Source: Tritrichomonas musculus (taxonomy: Eukaryota; Parabasalia; Tritrichomonadida; Tritrichomonadidae). From it: a stretch of 64,000 nucleotides of DNA. Position 1 is the first letter of the stretch; each line of letters begins with the position of its first letter. Below the pieces are notes generated by a model. That model saw nothing but the letters and a program-made list of their open reading frames with translations, was not told the origin of the DNA and ran no database searches. The stretch is from contig JAPFFF010000012.1 in NCBI GenBank assembly GCA_039105265.1, positions 5,270,001 to 5,334,000 on the forward strand. The letters run 5' to 3'. This document shows positions 1 through 10,300 of the stretch, piece by piece. The position numbers and the translations under genes were made by a program.

Positions 1-21
1 CAAAAATATAATGATTTATGG

Positions 22-3000
22 AATTTCAATCAAATATTTAATTGGACACCGCTTATTTTTGCAGCATGTTTCGGTCATACAGAAATTGTTCAACTTTTGT
101 TATCAAAACCAAATATTGAAATCAACTGCAAAAGTGTTTTAATCTCAAAACTTTCATACAATTCAAAACTTATTTTTTCATTACATTCAAATCTTATTTT
201 TTTATGGAATTCAAATCTTATTTTTTCATATCATTCAAATCTTATTTTTTCATTACATTCAAATCTTATTTTTTCATAAAATTCAAATCTTATTTTTCAT
301 TACATTCAAATCTTATTTTTTCATGGAATTCAAATCTTATTTTTTCATGGAATTCAAATCATATTTTTTCATAAAATTCAAATCTTATTTTTTCATGTAA
401 TTCAAATCTTATTTTTTCATGTAATTCAAATCTTATTTTTCATTACATTCAAATCTTATTTTTTCATGAAATTCAAATCTCATTTTTTCATACAATTCAA
501 ATCTTTTTTTTTCATATAATTCAAATCTTATTTTTTCATAAAATTCATTTTATAATCATTTTTGGAATTCATTTCTGACATTTAATAGTACTCCATTGAT
601 TGTTTCATCATCTCAAGGTCATACAAAGATTGTTGAACTTTTATTATCACAACCGGATATCGACATCAACTGCAAAGACATTTTAACATGAAACATTCAT
701 GCTATTGAACATTTATTTTTTTCATAAAATTCAAAAATATAATGATTTATGGAATTTCAATCAAATATCTAATTGGACACCGCTTATTTTTGCAGCATGT
801 TTCGGTCATACAGAAATTGTTCAACTTTTGTTATCAAAACCAAATATTGAAATCAACTGCAAAAGTGTTTTAATCTCAAAACATTCATACAATTCAAAAC
901 TTATTTTTTCATGAAATTCAAATCTTATTTTTTCATTACATTCAAATCTTATTTTTTCATATCATTCAAGTCTTATTTTTTCATGTAATTCAAATCTTAT
1001 TTTTCATAAAATTCAAATCTTATTTTTTCATTACATACAAATTTTATTTTTTCATATCATTCAAATCTATTTTTTTTCAGGGAATTCAAATCTTATTTTT
1101 TCATAAAATTCAAATCTTATTTTTTCATGTAATTCATATCATATTTTTTCATAAAATTCAAATCTTATTTTTTCATGGAATTCAAATCTTATTTTTTCAT
1201 ACAATTCAAAACTTATTTTTTCATGAAATTCAAATCTTATTTTTTCATGGAATTCAAATCTTATTTTTCATTACATTCAAATTTTATTTTTTCATTACAT
1301 TCAAATCTTATTTTTTCATGAAATTCAAATCTTATTTTTTCATACAATTCAAATCTTTTTTTTCATGAAATTCAAATCTTATTTTTTCATAGAATTCATT
1401 TTATAATCATTTTTGGAATTCATTTCTGACATTTAATAGTACTCCATTGATTGTTTCATCATCTCAAGGTCATACAAAGATTGTTGAACTTTTATTATCA
1501 CAACCGGATATTGACATCAACTGCAAAGACATTTTAACACGAAACATTCATGCTATTGAACATTTATTTTTTTCATAAAATTCAAAAATATAATGATTTA
1601 TGGAATTTCAATCAAATATCTAATTGGACACCGCTTATTTTTGCAGCATGTTTCGGTCATACAGAAATTGTTCAACTTTTGTTATCAAAACCAAATATTG
1701 AAATCAACTGCAAAAGTGTTTTAATCTCAAAACATTCATACAATTCAAAACTTATTTTTTCATGAAATTCAAATCTTATTTTTTCATGGAATTCAAATCT
1801 TATTTTTCATTACATTCAAATCTTATTTTTTCATAAAATTCAAATCTTATTTTTTCATGGAATTCAAATCTTATTTTTCATTACATTCAAATCTTATTTT
1901 TTCATAAAATTCAAATCTTATTTTTCATTACATTCAAATCTTATTTTTTCATGGAATTCAAATCTTATTTTTTCATGGAATTCAAATCATATTTTTTCAT
2001 AAAATTCAAATCTTATTTTTTCATGTAATTCAAATCTTATTTTTTCATGTAATTCAAATCTTATTTTTCATTACATTCAAATCTTATTTTTTCATGAAAT
2101 TCAAATCTCATTTTTTCATACAATTCAAATCTTTTTTTTTCATATAATTCAAATCTTATTTTTTCATAAAATTCATTTTATAATCATTTTTGGAATTCAT
2201 TTCTGACATTTAATAGTACTCCATTGATTGTTTCATCATCTCAAGGTCATACAAAGATTGTTGAACTTTTATTATCACAACCGGATATCGACATCAACTG
2301 CAAAGACATTTTAACATGAAACATTCATGCTATTGAACATTTATTTTTTTCATAAAATTCAAAAATATAATGATTTATGGAATTTCAATCAAATATCTAA
2401 TTGGACACCGCTTATTTTTGCAGCATGTTTCGGTCATACAGAAATTGTTCAACTTTTGTTATCAAAACCAAATATTGAAATCAACTGCAAAAGTGTTTTA
2501 ATCTCAAAACATTCATACAATTCAAAACTTATTTTTTCATGAAATTCAAATCTTATTTTTTCATTACATTCAAATCTTATTTTTTCATATCATTCAAGTC
2601 TTATTTTTTCATGTAATTCAAATCTTATTTTTCATAAAATTCAAATCTTATTTTTTCATTACATACAAATTTTATTTTTTCATATCATTCAAATCTATTT
2701 TTTTTCAGGGAATTCAAATCTTATTTTTTCATAAAATTCAAATCTTATTTTTTCATGTAATTCATATCATATTTTTTCATAAAATTCAAATCTTATTTTT
2801 TCATGGAATTCAAATCTTATTTTTTCATACAATTCAAAACTTATTTTTTCATGAAATTCAAATCTTATTTTTTCATGGAATTCAAATCTTATTTTTCATT
2901 ACATTCAAATTTTATTTTTTCATTACATTCAAATCTTATTTTTTCATGAAATTCAAATCTTATTTTTTCATACAATTCAAATCTTTTTTTTCATGAAATT

Positions 3001-4890
3001 CAAATCTTATTTTTTCATAGAATTCATTTTATAATCATTTTTGGAATTCATTTCTGACATTTAATAGTACTCCATTGATTGTTTCATCATCTCAAGGTCA
3101 TACAAAGATTGTTGAACTTTTATTATCACAACCGGATATTGACATCAACTGCAAAGACATTTTAACACGAAACATTCATGCTATTGAACATTTATTTTTT
3201 TCATAAAATTCAAAAATATAATGATTTATGGAATTTCAATCAAATATCTAATTGGACACCGCTTATTTTTGCAGCATGTTTCGGTCATACAGAAATTGTT
3301 CAACTTTTGTTATCAAAACCAAATATTGAAATCAACTGCAAAAGTGTTTTAATCTCAAAACATTCATACAATTCAAAACTTATTTTTTCATGAAATTCAA
3401 ATCTTATTTTTTCATGGAATTCAAATCTTATTTTTCATTACATTCAAATCTTATTTTTTCATAAAATTCAAATCTTATTTTTTCATGGAATTCAAATCTT
3501 ATTTTTCATTACATTCAAATCTTATTTTTTCATAAAATTCAAATCTTATTTTTTCATGGAATTCAAATCTTATTTTTTCATGGAATTCAAATCTTATTTT
3601 TTCATAAAATTCAAATCTTATTTTTTCATGAAATTCAAATCTTATTTTTTCATTACATTCAAATCTTATTTTTTCATGTAATTCATATCATATTTTTTCA
3701 TAAAATTCAAATCTTATTTTTTCATGGAATTCAAATCTTATTTTTTCATACAATTCAAAACTTATTTTTTCATGAAATTCAAATCTTATTTTTTCATGGA
3801 ATTCAAATCTTATTTTTCATTACATTCAAATTTTATTTTTTCATTACATTCAAATCTTATTTTTTCATGAAATTCAAATCTTATTTTTTCATGAAATTCA
3901 AATCTTATTTTTTCATACAATTCAAATCTTTTTTTTTCATGAAATTCAAATCTTATTTTTTCATAGAATTCATTTTATAATCATTTTTGGAATTCATTTC
4001 TGACATTTAATAGTACTCCATTGATTGTTTCATCATCTCAAGGTCATACAAAGATTGTTGAACTTTTATTATCACAACCGGATATTGACATCAACTGCAA
4101 AGACATTTTAACACGAAACATTCATGCTATTGAACATTTATTTTTTTCATAAAATTCAAAAATATAATGATTTATGGAATTTCAATCAAATATCTAATTG
4201 GACACCGCTTATTTTTGCAGCATGTTTCGGTCATACAGAAATTGTTCAACTTTTGTTATCAAAACCAAATATTGAAATCAACTGCAAAAGTGTTTTAATC
4301 TCAAAACTTTCATACAATTCAAAACTTATTTTTTCATTACATTCAAATCTTATTTTTTTATGGAATTCAAATCTTATTTTTCATTACATTCAAATCTTAT
4401 TTTTTCATGTAATTCAAATCTTATTTTTTCATAAAATTCAAATCTTATTTTTTCATAAAATTCAAATCTTATTTTTTCATGGAATTCAAATCTTATTTTT
4501 TCATGGAATTCAAATCTTATTTTTTCATAAAATTCAAATCTTATTTTTTCATGTAATTCAAATCTTATTTTTTCATAAAATTCAAATCTTATTTTTTCAT
4601 GAAATTCAAATCTTATTTTTCATTACATTCAAATCTTATTTTTTCATACAATTCAAATCATATTTTTTCATAGAATTCAAATCTTATTTTTTCATAAAAT
4701 TCATTTTATAATCATTTTTGGAATTCATTTCTGACATTTAATAGTACTCCATTGATTGTTTCATCATCTCAAGGTCATACAAAGATTGTTGAACTTTTAT
4801 TATCACAACCGGATATCGACATCAACTGCAAAGACATTTTAACATGAAACATTCATGCTATTGAACATTTATTTTTTTCATAAAATTCAA
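22..4890 (+). repeat. Tandem array of single ankyrin-repeat blocks separated by a minisatellite
   Basis: Two kinds of ankyrin-coding block alternate. Type 1 (core TPLIFAACFGHTEIVQLLL) lies near 50-140, 770-880, 1620-1730, 2400-2510, 3250-3360 and 4195-4305. Type 2 (core TPLIVSSSQGHTKIVELLL) lies near 585-690, 1436-1540, 2213-2317, 3064-3168, 4010-4114 and 4738-4842. Each block codes one 33-residue repeat ending IDINCKD or IEINCKS. Type 1 to type 2 spacers are several hundred bases of a 23-24 bp minisatellite (attcaaatcttattttttca plus a variable gaa, taa or gga step). Type 2 to type 1 spacers are about 75 bases. The spacers hold stops and change frame, so the blocks do not form one continuous frame as read. 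The array leads into the kinase gene at 4898, whose first residues are the last ankyrin repeat, so array and kinase probably form, or formed, one ankyrin-kinase gene. Whether the spacers are spliced out or mark decay cannot be decided from sequence alone. Confidence 0.8.
699..3954 (+). repeat. Higher-order 1628-bp tandem duplication
   Basis: Bases 699-2326 and 2327-3954 are near copies: the block starts at 699 and 1550 recur at 2327 and 3178, an exact 1628-bp offset, and the minisatellite variants between them recur in the same order. Each 1628-bp unit holds two type 1/type 2 ankyrin pairs (851 and 777 bp). The high identity, including the noncoding spacers, points to recent unequal exchange. 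The next pair (starting 3178) is longer, 946 bp, because its minisatellite has more units. Confidence 0.85.
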
Positions 4891-4897
4891 AAATATC

Positions 4898-6436
4898 ATG
4901 ATTTATGGAATTTATCAATTTATAGTTGATAAAACAGCCCTCGATTATTCTATACTAAACAATCATTCAGAAATCGTTGAATACTTAAAGAAAGGAGTGA
5001 CTACACTAGAACCAAATACAAAAAGCAAAACGTTTCCAAAATCGCAATCACCAAAACAAGAAACCCCAAAAAAGCAATCACAAACAAATGACAATCAAAG
5101 AATCCGCCAATTAGAAGAAGAAAACAGTCAAATGAAATCGCAAATCAGTCAATTAGAAGAAGAAAACAGTCAAATGAAATCGCAAAACAGTCAAATGAAA
5201 TCGCAAATCAGTCAATTAGAAGAAGAAAACAGTCAAATGAAATCGCAAAACAGTCAAATGAAATCGCAAATCAGTCAATTAGAAGAAGAAAACAGTCAAA
5301 TGAAATCGCAAATCAGTCAATTAGAAGAAGAAAACAGTCAAATGAAATCGCAAATCAGTCAATTAGAAGAAGAAAACAGTCAAATGAAATCGCAAAACAG
5401 TCAAATGAAATCGCAAAACGAAAAGATTGATGACGAAATCAGCCAATTGAAAGATAAAAATCAGAAACTCCGCGGTTTCCTAATGGCTCTGAAAAATAAG
5501 CCTGCAAAAGTCGTTTTCTACAATCCAGAAGACTATCGCGAAGATTCAATCATTGGAGAAGGAGCCACTTCATGCGTGAAATCTGTCATCAAAGAAGAGA
5601 AATACGCGAAGAAGGAGCTGAAGAACTTCACGCAAGAAACAGCCCGAGGCTTCATGCGCGAGAGCGAAATCCTTTTCAGAGTCCATCATCCATGCATCAT
5701 CGAAATTGTCGGCATGAACTACGGCGACGAAAAACACCCTCCATCACTGATCCTTTCATTCGAAGAAACGTCTCTCGAGTCAGCAATTGAAAAAGACGAA
5801 ATCGACGACAAGCAGAAGTGTCTGATCACCGTTCAAATCGTTCTTGGAATGCGCTACATCCACCTTCGTGGCTTCATGCATCGCGACCTGAAGCCATCGA
5901 ACATCCTTCTTAACAAAGAATACGAAGTTCGCATCAGTGACTTCGGCCTCGCACGCGAAGACAACCTCGAAACATCGCAATCGAAGGGCATCGGAACTCT
6001 CCGCTTCATGGCGCCGGAACTTCTTGCTGAAGACGAAGACGATGACGATGAAGAATCTGGAAGTGAAAGAAAGGCGAAGTACACGAACAAGGTCGACGTT
6101 TACTCATTCGGTGTGACGCTCATATTCATCATGACTGGAAACTATCCCAAATTCAATATGCTAAAAATGGCCCAAGGCGTTACTCCTCGCTTGCCAAGCA
6201 GTGTTCCAAAATGGGTCCGTGAACTGATCACACGCTGCCTGTCGTTGTCGGCTGAAAGTCGTCCTTCATTCGCTGAAATCTTCGAAATAATGAAATCGAA
6301 CAACTACGACTTGTTCAGCGACAGCAAAGACGTGAAACTCCCCAAGAAGCAGCAGCAAATGAAAAAAGAAATTGAAGAATGCGTTCTTAAGATCGAAGGT
6401 TTCGAATTTCAACATCAAAATGATCAAGTTTATTGA
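4898..6436 (+). CDS. Ankyrin/coiled-coil protein kinase (3' part of an ankyrin-kinase gene)
   Basis: A 512-residue frame from an ATG. Residues 10-35 are a final ankyrin repeat (DKTALDYSILNNHSEIVEYL). Residues about 70-190 are a near-perfect heptad coiled coil made of 14-residue units (ISQLEEENSQMKSQ). Residues about 215-480 are a protein kinase domain with a glycine loop (GEGATSC), lysine in YAKKEL, HRDLKPSN near residue 327, DFG and APE, so it should be active; its style is tyrosine-kinase-like. An acidic insert (EDEDDDDEE) lies in the activation-segment region. Because the frame opens within an ankyrin repeat directly after the upstream array, this ATG may be internal to a longer product. 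The kinase part is clearly less AT-rich than the array, as expected for a constrained coding region. Substrates are unknown. Confidence 0.85.
   Translation: MIYGIYQFIVDKTALDYSILNNHSEIVEYLKKGVTTLEPNTKSKTFPKSQSPKQETPKKQSQTNDNQRIRQLEEENSQMKSQISQLEEENSQMKSQNSQMKSQISQLEEENSQMKSQNSQMKSQISQLEEENSQMKSQISQLEEENSQMKSQISQLEEENSQMKSQNSQMKSQNEKIDDEISQLKDKNQKLRGFLMALKNKPAKVVFYNPEDYREDSIIGEGATSCVKSVIKEEKYAKKELKNFTQETARGFMRESEILFRVHHPCIIEIVGMNYGDEKHPPSLILSFEETSLESAIEKDEIDDKQKCLITVQIVLGMRYIHLRGFMHRDLKPSNILLNKEYEVRISDFGLAREDNLETSQSKGIGTLRFMAPELLAEDEDDDDEESGSERKAKYTNKVDVYSFGVTLIFIMTGNYPKFNMLKMAQGVTPRLPSSVPKWVRELITRCLSLSAESRPSFAEIFEIMKSNNYDLFSDSKDVKLPKKQQQMKKEIEECVLKIEGFEFQHQNDQVY
5104..5425 (+). repeat. 42-bp/21-bp coding tandem repeat of the coiled coil
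   Basis: A 42-bp unit coding 14 residues (two heptads) is repeated with interspersed 21-bp half units coding QNSQMKS. Copies are almost identical at DNA level, so heptads are being gained or lost in whole-heptad steps that keep both the frame and the coiled-coil register. Confidence 0.85.
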
Positions 6437-6910
6437 TCTTCATTTACTTAACTAAGTAAAGAATTAATTAATTTTTTATTTCCATTTTATATGCTTATTT
6501 TTGTGTCTTATATCTGAGTATGTACGAATTTTAAAACAATTTATTCAAATGTATTTTCCTTCTGTAACAAATTGAGAGGAGATTTGACCATTCTGGAAGG
6601 AGCCACCACTATCGGTTTACAATTTGATAAATTGTACAGTTGGCCGTATCAATTTATTTGTTTTTTTTTCATTCTAGTTATCAATATATATATAATTAAA
6701 TTATCCAGTTGGCAGTATTGTTATAATTATTCTTTATTACATACTAACGAATACTTACATCATGGTCAATGTGTTAAGAATGTCCAATTGGATCAGAACA
6801 TCAGGTTCGAATTGTGAAGATTGTCAAATATTTTATTGAAAGTTTTTTTAATTTAATTTAATTTTACTTTTCTATATATTAAAGTCATTTTGATTATTTT
6901 GTTTTAGTGT
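6437..6910. other. Intergenic, no gene seen
   Basis: AT-rich DNA between the kinase gene and the tRNA-like sequence. A weak tRNA B-box-like stretch (tcaggttcgaattgt, near 6801-6815) is present without a convincing cloverleaf. The open frame at 6572-6817 lacks any recognisable domain and is not called. Confidence 0.5.
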
Positions 6911-6983
6911 TCTCTTGTGGTGTAAATTGATAGCAAACTTGAATTTTGACTCCCTGGATGGAGGTTCGAATCATCTCGAGAGG
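6911..6983 (+). tRNA. tRNA-Gln(TTG)-like gene or pseudogene
   Basis: Exactly 73 nt, followed by a run of eight or more T that would serve as a Pol III terminator. The acceptor stem pairs fully with two G-U wobbles (TCTCTTG with CGAGAGG). The A-box region (TGGTGTAAATTGATAGC) and B box (GAGGTTCGAATCATC) are recognisable, and the T loop is TTCGAAT. The loop TTTTGAC would give anticodon TTG, as in eukaryotic tRNA-Gln, but the anticodon stem (TTGAA/TCCCT) pairs badly and the D and T stems each have one mismatch. It is therefore probably a decaying copy; an expressed but unusual tRNA remains possible. It lies 41 bp outside the Polinton. Confidence 0.55.
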
Positions 6984-7023
6984 TTTTTTTTTATTTTTTT
7001 TTTAATTCTCTTCCAGTCAAGTA

Positions 7024-7029
7024 TGTCCA
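7024..7029. repeat. Left target-site duplication of the Polinton (tgtcca)
   Basis: tgtcca lies directly before the first base of the left inverted repeat. The same word directly follows the right end (gtcca at 29014-29018, preceded by the shared terminal t at 29013). Five bases are unambiguous and the sixth overlaps the element end. Polintons are known to make 6-bp duplications. Confidence 0.75.
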
Positions 7030-7307
7030 AGTAGTTATAGAATGGGGCTAGCTTCCGGAAGATATTTTGGCCTTGATTTTCGGGTCCGATTTTCAATACG
7101 AAGGTAGACCTGTCTTCTAGCATTCATTTTCAGAGTCATGTTTCAATACTAGGAGCCAAAACTTGAAAACAGTATATTTTAAGAAAAAGTGCCCAAAAAT
7201 GGGTGTTTTGAGGGGGTTTGCGGCCAAAAATAATGACCAAATTCAGGCCCATTTTGATACAAAAATGGTGTACAGGAAGATATCAATCTTTTTGTAAGGG
7301 ATAATTT
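7030..7307 (+). repeat. Left terminal inverted repeat of the Polinton, 278 bp
   Basis: Starts agtagttatagaatggggc and ends gtaagggataattt. It matches the reverse complement of 28736-29013 along its whole length by eye. The polymerase start codon lies 24 bp inside it, so the repeat probably carries that gene's promoter. Confidence 0.93.
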
Positions 7308-7331
7308 TTTTAATGCGGAGGCAAAGAAAAG

Positions 7332-10300
7332 ATGAGTCAACCAACGATCGACAACCACCAAGAAATAGATGAGCGACCAGTTGATGATGTATGGAATTTA
7401 GCATTAATGCTTGGCATTTCTGAAGTAACACTTGAAGCAATTATTGATGAATTTCCATATAATTCTGAATTTGAAGATAATGTAATTGATAGAATCCTTG
7501 ACTTTATTATACCCAAACTTGATGAAATGGGTTATGATGGTGATGCTACTTATGGTAGTGTATATTGGTTTGCAAAGGGTTATAATGCTAAGAAAGAAGC
7601 TGAAGCTATTGAAGCCGAAGCTATTAATGAATTAATGAATCTTCCATTCCAACCAGAAATCAAACATTTGGGAATCCCACATGCTCCAAAGCATCCAAAA
7701 GCACCAAAAAGATATATTGATAGCAACGATTCAGCATATCTCAATTACATTAAACGTAAGCATTTCAATGTTAAAGATAAGGTTAATGATAAGGTTAGGG
7801 ATATTCTTCGTAAACGTTTTAACGAGAAAATTGAAAAAGAAAATACTCAAATCCATGTATCCAAAGCAAATTACAAGAGAATGCTTGATGATTTACGTAA
7901 ACAAACAGTTCTACTTAGACCGTTAGCACCAAAAGAAATGCTTGAACTAAAACCATATTCACAGAAATTGTTTGAAAACCAAAACCAAGAATTGTTAGAA
8001 TATTTTGATAAGTATGGTCATGAATTCAAGAGCATTGATGAAGAGAATCTTAAAGTCAACGAACCATATGATGAAGAGAAAGCATTAGAATGTTTAGAAA
8101 ATGCTAGACGTAAGTATCCAAAAGACTATGAAATTGTTGAGAAGAATCAAAAGAAAGATCCAATGATGGTGTATTACCTTAACAAGATTCATAAGCTTGA
8201 AGACATTTTCGAATTTCTTGATAATGTTGTATATAAACGTGAACGTAAACCATTCAGGTTAACATTTGAGATGGGAGGTGTCTTTGAGGTTCCTGAGAAG
8301 AATTATTTTCAAGAATCTGACGAAGTATTCAATTATGAAGCACGTGAAATCATTCCTACTAGAATCAAATTTGCTGATACCATTCCAATTATAGTTCAAT
8401 TTTCAACAGATTTAGAAAAAATTAAGTATTACATTGAAACCAATATTCATAATCATTCAACTACAGCATCCAATGTCAAACTCATTTATGTTTCAAATAT
8501 ATCATTCACATCTCATAGACTACCTAAGATTTCTGGTAAGATTAAGAATCTTCCACCTGCTTTCTTGAAATCTCAATTTATAATCACAGACAATGAAGAT
8601 GATGGATTATGTTGGTATAGATTCTTAGCAATATGTTTGGATCCAAAGTTATCAAAGACTAAGAAGTACTATCTTAAAGATCGTACTAGTGCAGCTCGTA
8701 AACTCTTCTGTAAAGATCATGGAATTGAATATAATACTAGACCTACCAAAGCTGCTCAAGAATTGTTGAAATCATTCGAAGGTATGACGTTAGATGAAAT
8801 GAAAGAATCTGCTAAAAAGCATGAAATTAATGTTAAAATCTATTGCTATTTGCAAAGTGAAGATGAGAATGGTAAAGATTCCAGTTATTTTGATATCCAA
8901 GAGCAATGGTATGATGAGAAATTTGAGAATACATTTAATGCTTTACTCTTTAGCCAAGATAATGTAATCCATATTATGTATATCACTAATGCAGAATCAT
9001 TGACTAATATTTGGATATGTCCCAAATGCAAATCGTATGCAATCCGCGGAAAGAATCCAAAGAGAATGGAAATCCATAAAGCACATTGTGATGGAAAGTT
9101 TCATAAAAATTACATTCCTGAAAGAGTTAGTATGCCATATTGTCCACATATTTTGAATCATCCAGTTTACGAATATTGTGTAGCACATGATCTTAAATGG
9201 CAACCTCAGAGATATTACATGACATATGATTTTGAAACCATGGAGCAATCTGTTGATGAAAAATCTGGTAAATCAACTGTAATCAATAGTCGTCTAATTC
9301 CATTGTCAGTGAGCTGTTGCATCAAGTCTTCAAAAGGTTTGTTAACGAGACATTTCGATGCTAGATCTAAAGATTTCATTCCTGAATGGCTTACATTTAT
9401 GTTTGAGCAAGCTTATGAAATAGTTGATGACAAGGTTCAATTAATGAAAGATATGCTCAAAATCTCTGATGTCGAAGTCATTAAAAAGCTTGATAAAGGT
9501 CTCCTTGATGTACCAGTTTTGGGATTTAATTCTGCAAAATTCGATAGCAATCTCTTTAAAGAATATTTCAATTATACTCATCATGATATGCAATGGAAGG
9601 TTGATAACAGTTCTTTAATTGGTACTACATCATCTTTGAAGCAATTCATTCTCAAAACATCAACTGATAAAGGTATGATTGGATTACGTTTCATTGATGC
9701 TCAAGCATTCATCAGTGGAGGTACTCTTAAACAATTTGGTGTTGACTTTGGTGGTGCAGAGAATTCTGTTAAAGGTACATTCCCATATGAAGCTGTAAAT
9801 AGTGAGAACTTTGATGATGTCCTAAGTATGTCAGAGCCATTCAAACATAAAGATTTCCATAGCTATCTCAATCAAAAGAATGCATTATCAAATAAAGAAT
9901 ATGAAGAATATCTTGAAGATTCCAAAAGATTCATTGACAGATGGGAATATCTGTTAGCTTATAATGATAATGATGTTGAGATGATGATTAAACCTATTGA
10001 TAACCTCATTGAAATGAATGCTAAATATGGTGTCGACATGCTCTCTAACCTTTCTTTGTCACGTAATGCATCTGAAATCAAGTATGCAATGGCTTATAAG
10101 AACTTTAATATTGATTGTGATTATGGTGTTTTGAATTCAAAGAATACATTCAAGCCAACCAAAGAATGGTGGACATATAAAGTCAATTCATATTACAGTC
10201 AAGATGAGAAATGGAATTTGAAGCAAGAGAAAAGTAAGCAGCCCAAACCTTTAAGAGACCTTTCTAAATGTGTTTCTGAAGCTGATTTCGATGCATTCAT

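Noticed and set aside
150-4700. CRISPR-like spaced repeats
   Set aside because: Units are contiguous 23-24 bp with no unique spacers, and the genome is eukaryotic.
97-4711. Repeated 60-195 residue frames with ILFFH/FHEIQ runs
   Set aside because: They are translations of the 24-bp minisatellite joined to one ankyrin block; not treated as separate genes.
5572-6090. Alternative-frame ORFs within the kinase domain
   Set aside because: The frame carrying all kinase motifs explains the region; the others are shadows.
6760-6830. Second tRNA-like sequence near the kinase gene
   Set aside because: A B-box-like word is present but no acceptor or D stem could be formed.
7179-7440. Small minus-strand frames over the left Polinton end
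   Set aside because: They are antisense to the inverted repeat and polymerase start, with no family resemblance.
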